DNA of 11,100 nucleotides from DATBLE01 sp046732255 (GTDB lineage Bacteria > Actinomycetota > Thermoleophilia > Gaiellales > Gaiellaceae), in the NCBI GenBank assembly GCA_046732255.1, contig JBKPMR010000015.1, forward strand, positions 1-11,100, in the 5' to 3' direction. Positions within the stretch are counted from its first letter, which is position 1. The number at the start of each line of letters is the position of its first letter. This document shows, one piece after another, positions 1-6,287 of this stretch. Below the pieces are notes generated by a model. The model made no database searches, was not told the DNA's origin, and worked only from the letters and a program-made list of their open reading frames with translations. The translations under genes were made by a program, and so were the position numbers.

Positions 1-114
1 TGCGTCTACGACGGGCCGAGCCCGGAGGCGATCAGGAAAGCGGCCGCCGTCAACGACCTGCCGGTCGACCGGATCACCGAGATCAGCGTCCTCGATCCGT
101 ACTTCCGCATCTGA
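1..114 (+). CDS. DUF4242 family protein, C-terminal fragment
   Basis: Frame 1 is open from the first base and ends at TGA 112-114, giving the last 37 residues of a protein whose start lies before the window. The fragment begins CVYDGPSPEAIRKAA and ends ITEISVLDPYFRI. This matches the C-terminal pattern of DUF4242 (SCO4226-like, sometimes described as nickel-binding) small proteins as I remember it: a Cys-x-Tyr-x-(A/G)-P-(S/D) strand, a helix, then the closing V-x-x-V-x-x-LDP strand. DUF4242 proteins are small ferredoxin-like-fold proteins of about 80-90 residues with no firm physiological role. The gene converges on the peroxiredoxin across a hairpin. The assignment rests on 37 residues, so the family call is moderate and no function is claimed. 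Confidence 0.7.
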   Translation, partial: CVYDGPSPEAIRKAAAVNDLPVDRITEISVLDPYFRI

Positions 115-123
115 CCGGCGGCG

Positions 124-160
124 GCGCGGGCACCCGAGTCCCTCCTCCGGGTGCCCGCGC
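124..160. terminator. Hairpin between convergent genes, likely bidirectional terminator
   Basis: The arms 124-136 (GCGCGGGCACCCG) and 148-160 are perfect reverse complements, giving a 13-bp GC-rich stem with an 11-nt loop. It begins 10 bases after the stop of the DUF4242 gene and 28 bases from the stop of the opposing peroxiredoxin gene. There is no clear U-tract on either side, so intrinsic termination is inferred from the stem strength and the convergent position. Confidence 0.7.
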
Positions 161-187
161 TGCGTCCTCGCAGAGCGTGTGCTCGGT

Positions 188-844
188 CTAGCTGGGCTGC
201 GGGACGACGCGGATGTAAGGCTTCGGCTCTTCCCACTCGCCGAAGATCTCCTTCGCCTCGTCGTTGGAGACGGCGCCGGAGATGATCACCTTGTCGCCTT
301 GCTTCCAGTTCACGGGCGTCGCAACCCGGTGCTTCGCCGTCAGCTGGAGCGAGTCGATCACGCGCAGCACCTCGTCGAAGTTGCGACCGGTGGTCATCGG
401 GTAGACGAGGACGAGCTTGATCTTCTTGTCGGGGCCGATCACGAAGACGTTGCGCACCGTCTGATTGTCCGCCGGCGTGCGGGCCTTCGGGTCGCCGGAG
501 ACTTCGGCGGGCAGCATCTCGTAGAGCTTCGCGACCTTGAAGTCGGCGTCGCCGATGATCGGGTAGTTGGGCGCCGTGCCCTGCGTCTCCTCGATGTCCT
601 TCGCCCAGGCCTCGTGGTCGCCGGTCGAGTCGACGGAGATGCCGATGATCTTCGTGTTGCGCTTGTCGAACTCCGGCTTCACCTTGGCCATGTAGCCGAG
701 CTCGGTCGTGCAGACCGGAGTGAAGTCCTTCGGATGCGAGAACAGGACCGCCCACGAGTCGCCGATCCAGTCGTGGAAGTGGATCTCGCCCTCGGTGCTC
801 TGCGCGGTGAAGTCGGGTGCGGTGTCGCCGATTGTCAGGGCCAT
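188..844 (-). CDS. 1-Cys peroxiredoxin (Prx6/AhpC-TSA family)
   Basis: This 218-residue thiol peroxidase would reduce hydrogen peroxide and organic hydroperoxides in the cytoplasm. The peroxidatic site is HPKDFTPVCTTE (residues 37-48) with Cys45 and Thr42; Arg131 in NQTVRNVFVIGPD is the usual third active-site residue. The C-terminal extension containing TPVNWKQGDKVII (about residues 176-188) is typical of the Prx6 class. Cys45 is the only cysteine, so there is no resolving cysteine and an outside thiol must recycle it. I chose the ATG at 842-844 because AAGGAGG lies just upstream and the protein then begins MALTIGDTAPDF, as family members do. A longer open frame to 925 runs through the promoter and is rejected. 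It lies 94 bases downstream of the selenoprotein-like DsbA gene, on the same strand. Confidence 0.95.
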   Translation of the reverse strand: MALTIGDTAPDFTAQSTEGEIHFHDWIGDSWAVLFSHPKDFTPVCTTELGYMAKVKPEFDKRNTKIIGISVDSTGDHEAWAKDIEETQGTAPNYPIIGDADFKVAKLYEMLPAEVSGDPKARTPADNQTVRNVFVIGPDKKIKLVLVYPMTTGRNFDEVLRVIDSLQLTAKHRVATPVNWKQGDKVIISGAVSNDEAKEIFGEWEEPKPYIRVVPQPS

Positions 845-848
845 GTCG

Positions 849-881
849 CCTCCTTGAAGCTGTTTTCCCCAGGTCACTATA
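849..881 (-). promoter_or_regulatory. Promoter -10 and ribosome binding site of the peroxiredoxin gene
   Basis: Reading the minus strand, TATAGT at 881-876 is a good -10 hexamer. It is followed by a short leader and AAGGAGG ending about 5 bases before the ATG at 844. No convincing -35 is seen at the normal spacing, so regulation by an activator or another sigma factor is possible. The element shows that the peroxiredoxin need not depend on read-through from the operon upstream. Confidence 0.5.
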
Positions 882-938
882 CAAACGAAAGCGACCTCGT
901 GAGGGGCTCCGCAGACGACGAGCATACGACTTCCCGCC

Positions 939-1511
939 CTACGAGTGAAGCTGCTCGAATGCCTGCTCGAACGTCGCCCGCGGGTGTGCTCCGAGCACGA
1001 GCAGGCGGCGGTCGAGCAGGAATGCCGGGATCCCGTTGGCCCCGATCGAATGGGCGTCGGCGGTCGACCGCCGGACGACTTCCGCGTACTCGTCCGACGC
1101 GAGCACCTCGTCGGCGCCCTCGACGCCCACCTCGCCCGCGAGGGCCCGCAGCACCTCGTGGTCGCCGATGTCCTGCGCCTCGGCCCAGTAGGCGTCCATC
1201 GTCCGCGCGAAGTACGGCAGGTACAGGCCCTGCGAGCGGGCGTGCTCGCCGAGCCGCTGCGCGTCGAGCGAGCGCGGGGAGACCGGCGGCGGGTTGTAGA
1301 CGAGACCGTGGGACGCGAAGAGCTCCGCCGCGCGGGCCGCCCGCTCCGGGTTCCGCGGCACCCCTTCGGGCGGGTACTCCGGATGGAGGTCGAACGGCAG
1401 CCATTCCACCGTCGCGTCGAACCGCTCCGTCATCCAGTCAGCCAGCCCCTGGCCGATCCGGCAGAACGGTCAGAGGTAGTCCGACCAGACGGCGATCTCG
1501 TGCGCGGCCAC
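939..1511 (-). CDS. FrnE/DsbA-like thiol oxidoreductase, probable selenoprotein (TGA = Sec14)
   Basis: The reading frame 939-1433 encodes most of a DsbA-family (FrnE-type) protein, but its N-terminal strand and active site are missing. Going upstream in the same frame gives MAAHEIAVWSDYL, then TGA at 1472-1470, then PFCRIGQGLADWM. Family members have W-S-D-x-x-C-P-(F/W)-C here, so TGA replaces exactly the first catalytic cysteine. Read as selenocysteine, the protein is 190 residues with Sec14-Pro-Phe-Cys17, a helical insertion, and the cis-proline loop GANGIPAF (Pro162). Cys17 is the only other redox residue. The GTG at 1511 is the most likely start; its ribosome site is weak (GAGG about 13 bases upstream) and its gap to the transporter stop is 5 bases, suggesting coupling. 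A SECIS-like hairpin follows the TGA. Alternatives are a TGC-to-TGA sequencing error or a recent nonsense mutation. sel genes lie outside the window. Confidence 0.82.
1438..1456 (-). promoter_or_regulatory. Candidate bacterial SECIS stem-loop after the in-frame TGA
   Basis: Read on the minus strand from 1456, the RNA is UCGGCCAG-GGG-CUGGCUGA: an 8-bp stem (one G-U pair) closed by a GGG loop. The loop begins 22 nt after the UGA at 1472-1470. Bacterial SECIS elements sit inside the coding region just after the UGA, with the apical loop roughly 16-37 nt downstream and a G among the first two loop bases. This hairpin meets these rules as I remember them. It also overlaps codons for QGLAD, so part of the pairing could be chance in GC-rich DNA. 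Confidence 0.6.
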
Positions 1512-1516
1512 GACGA

Positions 1517-2962
1517 TCAGCGCGCCTCGGCGGCCGGTTCCGGAGCGCCGCTGAACTGACCGCCGGGACACCCCGTCGCCTTCACCTCGCGGCGTGGGTT
1601 CACGATCCCGAACAGCCCCGCGACGCCGCCGAGCGCAACGAGCGCCGCACAGATCGCCATCGCCTCGTGGAAGGCGCGCACGGACTCGTCGTTCGGCGCG
1701 AAAGTGTCGCCCGTGAGCGTCCCGGCCACGACGACGCCGATCACCGCGACCCCCACCAGACCGGCGACGCGCGCGATCGCGTTGTTGATCGCCGACGCAA
1801 TCCCGGCATCGGTCTCGTCGGCGTCGGCCAGCACGGTCGCAGTCAGGGGCGCGACGGTGAGCGTGAGCCCGAAGGCGAAGACGACCAGGGCCGGGAGCAG
1901 GTCGACCAGGAAGGACGGGTGCATGCCGACGTGCAGCAGGAGCAGGATCCCGGCCGCGGCGATCAGCGGGCCGCAGCCCATGAACAGCCTCGGTCCGTGA
2001 CGGTCGGCGAGCGCGCCGAAGCGGCGGGAGAACAGGAACATCACGATCGTCACCGGCACGGTCGTGAGGCCGCTCCGGATTGCCGAGTACCCCGCGACCT
2101 CCTGGAGGTAGATGACGAGGAAGAAGAACAGGATCGCGATTCCGCCGTACACGACGAGCGTCTCCGCGTTCGCGAAGGAGAAGTTCCGGCGCTTGAAGAG
2201 CTCGAGCTTCAGCATCGGGTCGGCCGTCCGGCGTTCGTGGAGGAGAAAGAGGGCGAGGACGGCGATGCCGCCGACGAGCGGTACCCAGATCAGCGGGCTC
2301 GACCAGCCGTAGTTCGGCTGCTCGATCAGCGCGAAGACGAACCCGCCGAGCCCGAGCATGCAGAGGAGGGCGCCGGTGAGATCGACGCGTCGCTCAGCCG
2401 ACCGCTCGGCCGCCGGGACGGCGGCGAGTACGAGGGCGACCGTCGCCACGACAGGCGGGACGTTGATCGCGAACACCCATCGCCACGACACGTTGTCGAC
2501 GATCACGCCTCCGAGGAGGGGGCCGACGATGGCGGCGATCCCGCCCCAGGCCGTCCAGGTGCCGACCGCTGCCGCGCGCTGACCGGTGGGAAACGCAGCG
2601 ACGATGATCGCGAGCGAGCTCGGGGTCAGCAGCGCGCCCGCCGCCCCCTGGAGCGCCCTGGCGGCGATCAGCACCTCGATCGTCGGTGCGACGGCGCACA
2701 GCAGCGAGAACACGCCGAAGGCGCCGACGCCGATCGCGAAGATGCGCCGCTCGCCGTAGATGTCGCCGAGCGAGCCGCCGATCAGGATCAGCGAGCCGAG
2801 CACGAGGAGGTAGGAGTTCGCCACCCACTGCTGGCCGGCCAGCCCGCCGCCGAGGTCGGCTTCGATCGAGGGCAGCGCGACGTTGACGATCGTGCCGTCG
2901 AGGAGCGCCACCCCCGAGCCGAGGATCGCGGCGAGAAGCGTCAGCCGCTGGCGGCGGCTCAT
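1517..2962 (-). CDS. MFS multidrug exporter, DHA2 family (14 helices)
   Basis: This 481-residue inner-membrane protein is a drug:proton antiporter of the DHA2 (EmrB/QacA) type, probably exporting a toxic or lipophilic compound. Residues 21-33 (LDGTIVNVALPSI) match the DHA2 motif D1 in helix 1. GGSLGDIYGERR (62-73) is the motif-A loop between helices 2 and 3. WVANSYLL (46-53) is typical of helix 2, and GPLLGGVI (147-154) is the antiporter motif C of helix 5, followed by SWRWVFAINVP. Length and hydrophobic pattern fit 14 helices. The ATG at 2962 overlaps the DUF5996 stop as ATGA, so the upstream extension to 3775 is only overlap with that gene. The substrate cannot be read from sequence; control by the divergent TetR protein is likely. 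Confidence 0.93.
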   Translation of the reverse strand: MSRRQRLTLLAAILGSGVALLDGTIVNVALPSIEADLGGGLAGQQWVANSYLLVLGSLILIGGSLGDIYGERRIFAIGVGAFGVFSLLCAVAPTIEVLIAARALQGAAGALLTPSSLAIIVAAFPTGQRAAAVGTWTAWGGIAAIVGPLLGGVIVDNVSWRWVFAINVPPVVATVALVLAAVPAAERSAERRVDLTGALLCMLGLGGFVFALIEQPNYGWSSPLIWVPLVGGIAVLALFLLHERRTADPMLKLELFKRRNFSFANAETLVVYGGIAILFFFLVIYLQEVAGYSAIRSGLTTVPVTIVMFLFSRRFGALADRHGPRLFMGCGPLIAAAGILLLLHVGMHPSFLVDLLPALVVFAFGLTLTVAPLTATVLADADETDAGIASAINNAIARVAGLVGVAVIGVVVAGTLTGDTFAPNDESVRAFHEAMAICAALVALGGVAGLFGIVNPRREVKATGCPGGQFSGAPEPAAEAR

Positions 2963-3894
2963 GTCGGCAGCGGGCACCAGGACGAGACGAGGTCGTCGCG
3001 GTTCCAGCCGGCCGCATCGGCGCCTGCTTCGTAGGCGCTCTCGAGGAACTCGAGCAGGGTCGCCTTCGGGTCGGCGGCAGTGCGCACGGCCTCGTAGGCA
3101 AGGATCGCGAGCGACCCGGTGCCCTGGTCGGTCCAGTGCGCCTGTCCGTACGGAGCGAGCGGCCGATCGCGGAGGCCGGCCGGCTCGGGTGCCGTGTAGG
3201 AGTAGTACGTCGGCTCCCGCACATTGACGTCGCCGGCCCAGAACCCGAAGGAGACGACCTCGGCCCCGTATGCCTCCTGCGTCACCGGGTCGGCGCCGGG
3301 CACGGCCGGCGCGCGTCGGCCGCTGAACCGCGTCAGCGCGAGGTCGAAGGAGTGCCAGAACAGGTGGACCGGGCTCTGCTTCCCGCAGAACCAGCCGGAG
3401 AACTCCTCGAGCACGCAACCGGTCCAGTCGAGCACCCCCCAGAAGCGTTCCACCGCCTCCGGGTCGTAGGACGCGTGCTCGCGGTCCTCCGGGAACGGCG
3501 TCGTCGTGGGGACGCCGAACGGCTTCTCGACGATCGGGACGTCGACGCCGAGCCGCCGGAGCGCTGCGTGCAGCTGCTCGTCGAACGCCGCGACGGACAG
3601 TCCGTCGGCGAGCGGGAAAGACTCCTCCGCCCCGGGGGTCTCGACCACGAGCCGATGGCCGACGAAGTCGAACCGGATCTCGAAGGCGGTGTTGGCGTTC
3701 GACCCGCTGCCGTCGCGGCCGTGCAGCAGGCGGGTGCTCAGCCCGTGTACGTCCAGGTAGAGCGGCACGTGCCACCAGTGGTTCTTCGGCGGCGACGAGG
3801 CCAGCTTCACCTTCCCGACGATCTGCGCCCAGAGGTGAAGCGTCTCCTTCGTCGGCTCCCAGTCCGGATACGGCAGCGGCGGCAGCGTGGTCAT
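2959..3894 (-). CDS. DUF5996 family protein
   Basis: The 311-residue protein matches DUF5996, a family without known function, by several conserved stretches: the opening PYPDWEPTKETLHLWAQIVGK (about residues 8-28), NHWWHVPLYLDVHGLSTRLL (about 38-57), DVPIVEKPFGVPTTTPFPED, and VHLFWHSFDLALTRFSGRRAP. The protein is soluble-looking, rich in Trp, His and Pro, with no signal peptide or membrane helix. Both ends are translationally coupled: its ATG overlaps the zinc-finger gene's stop as ATGA, and its stop overlaps the transporter start in the same way. It is therefore made together with the hydrolase and exporter, but no reaction can be assigned. Confidence 0.85.
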   Translation of the reverse strand: MTTLPPLPYPDWEPTKETLHLWAQIVGKVKLASSPPKNHWWHVPLYLDVHGLSTRLLHGRDGSGSNANTAFEIRFDFVGHRLVVETPGAEESFPLADGLSVAAFDEQLHAALRRLGVDVPIVEKPFGVPTTTPFPEDREHASYDPEAVERFWGVLDWTGCVLEEFSGWFCGKQSPVHLFWHSFDLALTRFSGRRAPAVPGADPVTQEAYGAEVVSFGFWAGDVNVREPTYYSYTAPEPAGLRDRPLAPYGQAHWTDQGTGSLAILAYEAVRTAADPKATLLEFLESAYEAGADAAGWNRDDLVSSWCPLPT

Positions 3895-4166
3895 TCGACC
3901 ACGAACGCCACCTCGTCCACGTAGCACCAACTCCAGTCCTCGCCGGGCTCGGCCGAGCGGGCGATCGGATGCCCCTCCTCGGCAGCGTGCCTGGACGCGT
4001 GCCGGTTCGGCGACGAATCGCAGCACCCGATCTTCCCGCAGGTCTCGCACATGCGCAGATGGAGCCAACGGTCGCCGGTCTTCAGGCATTCCTCGCAGCC
4101 GGCGATCGGCTCCGGCAGCGCCGTCACGCGGATCTGGTCGAGGTGCGTGCAGCCCGGGCTGCTCAT
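3891..4166 (-). CDS. Small UBP-type zinc-finger protein
   Basis: This 91-residue protein is almost entirely one UBP-type (ZnF-UBP) zinc finger. The likely metal ligands can be seen in order: Cys6 and His8 (CTH), Cys24 and Cys27 (CEEC), Cys40 and Cys43 (CETC), Cys48 (with an extra Cys49), then His56, His60 and His66 (NRHASRH...GHP). WLHLRMCETCGKIGCCDSS is the hallmark stretch. In eukaryotes this fold binds the free C-terminal glycines of ubiquitin. In bacteria it occurs as a stand-alone or linker domain with unknown partners. The ATG at 4166 directly abuts the TAG of the hydrolase gene (4167-4169) with no gap, so coupled translation is likely. Confidence 0.9.
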   Translation of the reverse strand: MSSPGCTHLDQIRVTALPEPIAGCEECLKTGDRWLHLRMCETCGKIGCCDSSPNRHASRHAAEEGHPIARSAEPGEDWSWCYVDEVAFVVE

Positions 4167-5030
4167 CTACGTGAACCGTTGCACGAATGCGAGCGCCGTG
4201 TCGGCGACGTGGCGCCAGCCGCTGTCGATCGTGAGCGAGTGGCCGCGTCGTTCCACCACGACGTACTCGGTCACGCCCGGGTTCTTCCTCTCCTTCTTGA
4301 AGGACGCCTTCGCGATCGCAGGCGGAACCGTGTGGTCCTGATCGGCGGAGACGATCAGCATCGGGCCGCGCTCCGGGTTCTTCGCGTCGACCTTCGCCTC
4401 CGTCCAAGGATTGAGGTTCGCCGACGCGGCCTGGAACAGCGGCCTGCCCGGGCCCGGCACGGAGTACGTCTCGTAGAGGGCCTTGGCCTCGTCCTCCGAA
4501 ACGGCGTTCGCGAAGCCGTAGCGGAACTGGTCGTAGGTGAGCGGGACGGCCTTGTTGTAGTTCGTCGGATTCTTGAGCGCCGTCGACGCCACCCGCAGCG
4601 CGGAGATCGGCAGCGGGAGGACGCCGCGGAACGGCGCCGGGCTGATCGCCACGGACACGGCGGCGAGCCCGCGGCCAGCGAGGATCTCGGTGAGCAGTCC
4701 GCCGAACGAGTGCCCGATCACCGCCGGCTTGCGTTCGAGCCGCCCGATCACGTCCTCGAAGTGGTCGGCGACCTCGCCGATGCTCTTCCGGGCGAACGCC
4801 TCCGGGTGGTCCTTCGCCTCCTCGACCGACGCGGGATCGTCCGGCCAGCCCGGCGAGACGGCGACGTAGCCCGCCTCCTCGAAGAGGACCGCCCACCGCT
4901 CCCAGCTCGAGGGCAGCAGCCAGAGCCCGTGGACGAAGACGACGGGCGTCGCCGTGGTCGCGTTGGCGCGGGCGACCTGCTCGGCTTCGTACTCGGTGAC
5001 GGTCGAGGGGCTCGACGCCGTGGTGGACAT
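4167..5030 (-). CDS. Alpha/beta hydrolase
   Basis: This 287-residue cytoplasmic enzyme has the full alpha/beta-hydrolase layout. HGLW (34-37) is the oxyanion-hole turn, GHSFGG (106-111) the nucleophile elbow with Ser108, ADQDHTVPP (229-237) carries the acid residue, probably Asp232, and RRGHSLT (261-267) provides His264. These suit an esterase, lipase or related hydrolase; the substrate cannot be predicted. The ATG at 5030 is preferred because AAGGAGG sits about 5 bases upstream; the longer open frame to 5381 runs across the promoter and into the TetR gene. It is the first gene of the operon and faces the TetR regulator across a palindromic operator, so release by a ligand, possibly its substrate, is a reasonable inference. 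Confidence 0.93.
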   Translation of the reverse strand: MSTTASSPSTVTEYEAEQVARANATTATPVVFVHGLWLLPSSWERWAVLFEEAGYVAVSPGWPDDPASVEEAKDHPEAFARKSIGEVADHFEDVIGRLERKPAVIGHSFGGLLTEILAGRGLAAVSVAISPAPFRGVLPLPISALRVASTALKNPTNYNKAVPLTYDQFRYGFANAVSEDEAKALYETYSVPGPGRPLFQAASANLNPWTEAKVDAKNPERGPMLIVSADQDHTVPPAIAKASFKKERKNPGVTEYVVVERRGHSLTIDSGWRHVADTALAFVQRFT

Positions 5031-5040
5031 GCCAACCTCC

Positions 5041-5078
5041 TTGTCGTCTATCTGTACCGAGTGGTACACTAACAGCAG
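5041..5078. promoter_or_regulatory. Divergent promoter region with TetR operator
   Basis: For the rightward gene, TTGTCG (5041-5046) and TACACT (5065-5070) form -35 and -10 boxes with an 18-base gap. Transcription would begin about 5077-5079, so the TetR message is nearly or fully leaderless. A perfect inverted repeat, TGTACC (5053-5058) and GGTACA (5063-5068) around GAGT, lies between the boxes and overlaps the -10. It is also 23 bases from the hydrolase ATG on the other strand. A bound repressor there could block both directions. The leftward promoter is less clear; TACAGA at 5056-5051 is a weak candidate for its -10. Confidence 0.7.
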
Positions 5079-5672
5079 TTGGCACGTACGCGCGAATTCG
5101 ACGTCGACCGAGCGCTCGACGCTGCCATGCTGGTCTTCTGGCGGCTCGGCTACGAGCGCGCGACGCTGGCCGAGCTGACGAAAGCGATGGGCATCAACCG
5201 CCCGTCGCTCTACGCCGCGTTCGGCAACAAGCAGGAGCTCTTCCGGCAGGCCCTGGAGCGCTACGCGTCCGGTCCGGAGGCATACGAGGACGCGGCGCTT
5301 GCGCTGCCCACCGCCCGGGAGGTCGCGCTCGAGCTGCTCCGCGGCGGCGCCGATCGCCAGACGCAGCCGCGCAAGCCGCACGGCTGCCTCGCCGTCCTGG
5401 GCACGCGGACGAACGGGGCGGACTCGTCGCCGATCGGGAAGATGCTGATCGAAGCGCGGCTCGCGGGGGAGGCCGAGGTGCGCGAGCGGTTCCAGCGCGC
5501 GCAGGAGGAGGCCGACCTCCCGGCGGACGCCGACCCGGCCGCGCTGGCCGAGTACATCCGGACGGTCATCTACGGGATGACCGTGAAGGCCGCCTCGGGC
5601 GCGACGCGTGAGGAGCTGGAGCGGGTGATCGAGCTGGCGATGCGTGCGTGGCCGAGCGCGGACCCCTTGTAA
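5079..5672 (+). CDS. TetR/AcrR family transcriptional repressor
   Basis: The 197-residue protein has the N-terminal TetR DNA-binding domain: FDVDRALDAAMLVFWRLGYERATL (helix 1), then AELTKAMGINRPSLYAAFGNKQELF (about residues 31-55), the helix-turn-helix with the usual LY-x-x-FG-x-K-x-x-LF ending. The remainder is a helical ligand-binding and dimer domain that is poorly conserved, so the inducer cannot be named. I use the TTG at 5079 because it gives the standard start MARTREFDVD and no better start exists upstream. It is divergent from the hydrolase-exporter operon, with a palindromic operator in between; autorepression and control of that operon are the simplest reading. Confidence 0.92.
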   Translation: MARTREFDVDRALDAAMLVFWRLGYERATLAELTKAMGINRPSLYAAFGNKQELFRQALERYASGPEAYEDAALALPTAREVALELLRGGADRQTQPRKPHGCLAVLGTRTNGADSSPIGKMLIEARLAGEAEVRERFQRAQEEADLPADADPAALAEYIRTVIYGMTVKAASGATREELERVIELAMRAWPSADPL

Positions 5673-5673
5673 T

Positions 5674-5688
5674 CGCTTGTGACAAGCG
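5674..5688. repeat. 15-base palindrome after the TetR gene
   Basis: CGCTTGT-G-ACAAGCG is a perfect inverted repeat with 7-base arms around a single G, beginning 1 base after the TetR stop and 66 bases before the start of the secreted-protein gene. As RNA it could fold as a 6-bp stem with a 3-base loop but has no U-tract. It could be a weak terminator or a protein-binding site for the downstream operon. Confidence 0.4.
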
Positions 5689-5754
5689 TTACGGTCCCGC
5701 CGCAGCGCACGTTTCTGCGGCTACGACATCCAACTCGGGGAGAGGAGGAGTCGA

Positions 5755-6267
5755 GTGAGGCGCTTTGGCATTGCTGCCGTGTCGATCGCCGCGTTCGCGC
5801 TCGTCGCCGGGCCCGCGGGTGCGGGGGGAGGCGGGGCGACGGCCGAGACGTTCCCAACCGGGACCTTCGTCATCACGTCGGCGACGTGCTCGGAGCTGGC
5901 ACCGGGGACGACCCTGACCGGATCCGGGACCGAGAAGTCGGTCACTGTCGAGAAGACGAGCAACGGCGTCACGCGGATCCACAACACCTCGCACGCGACC
6001 GGGACAGCGGTCGATCAGGACGGGAACACGTACGTCTTCGACTACAGCAACAGCTTCAACATCTCGGACGCGGGGAGCCCCGGAGTGTTCACGGGGATCA
6101 TGAACGACCACTTCTCGCTCGCCGGCAACGGGCCGGCGCGTCTCAGCAACGGCTTCCAGGCCGTGTTTTCGACGGACTTCACGACGTTCGCCTCGTTCAC
6201 ACCGCTCAAGTCGCACGGCGACCCGCTCGATTTCGCGGCCGGGACCGCCCGCTGCGACCCGTTGTAG
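5755..6267 (+). CDS. Small secreted protein of unknown function
   Basis: I do not recognise this 170-residue protein. It has a clear Sec signal peptide: MRRF, then a hydrophobic stretch to AGPAGA, with cleavage likely near Ala23. The mature part is rich in Thr, Ser, Gly and Asn and looks like a beta-rich domain (TGTFVITSATCSEL, TGSGTEKSVTVEK, YVFDYSNSFNISD). It has only two cysteines, Cys45 and Cys167, near the two ends of the mature chain, and they could form a disulfide. The GTG start at 5755 follows a good ribosome site (GAGAGGAGG) at suitable spacing. The gene ends 20 bases before the cytochrome c peroxidase start, so the two are probably co-transcribed and act outside the membrane together, but that is inference. 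Confidence 0.85.
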   Translation: MRRFGIAAVSIAAFALVAGPAGAGGGGATAETFPTGTFVITSATCSELAPGTTLTGSGTEKSVTVEKTSNGVTRIHNTSHATGTAVDQDGNTYVFDYSNSFNISDAGSPGVFTGIMNDHFSLAGNGPARLSNGFQAVFSTDFTTFASFTPLKSHGDPLDFAAGTARCDPL

Positions 6268-6287
6268 AGGCAGCGTAGGAGGCGAGG

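Noticed and set aside
188..925. Longer peroxiredoxin starting at 925
   Set aside because: The added 27 residues run through the TATAGT promoter and the ribosome site; family members begin at MALTIGD.
939..1433. The DsbA-like gene as a complete protein starting at ATG 1433
   Set aside because: This start would drop the first beta strand and the whole active site, and has no ribosome binding site. The frame upstream is clearly homologous through the TGA.
939..1511. Plain pseudogene explanation for the in-frame TGA
   Set aside because: Only one stop is present, it falls exactly on the catalytic cysteine, a SECIS-like hairpin follows, and the rest of the frame is intact. It remains the main alternative but is less likely.
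179..3034. Very long open frame on the + strand (951 residues) over the peroxiredoxin, DsbA-like and MFS genes
   Set aside because: Its translation is Arg/Ala/Asp-rich with no domain pattern. It is the GC-rich shadow of three well-supported minus-strand genes.
4167..5381. N-terminal extension of the alpha/beta hydrolase across the TetR gene
   Set aside because: It crosses the divergent promoter and operator and reads the opposite strand of the TetR frame; the ATG at 5030 has AAGGAGG.
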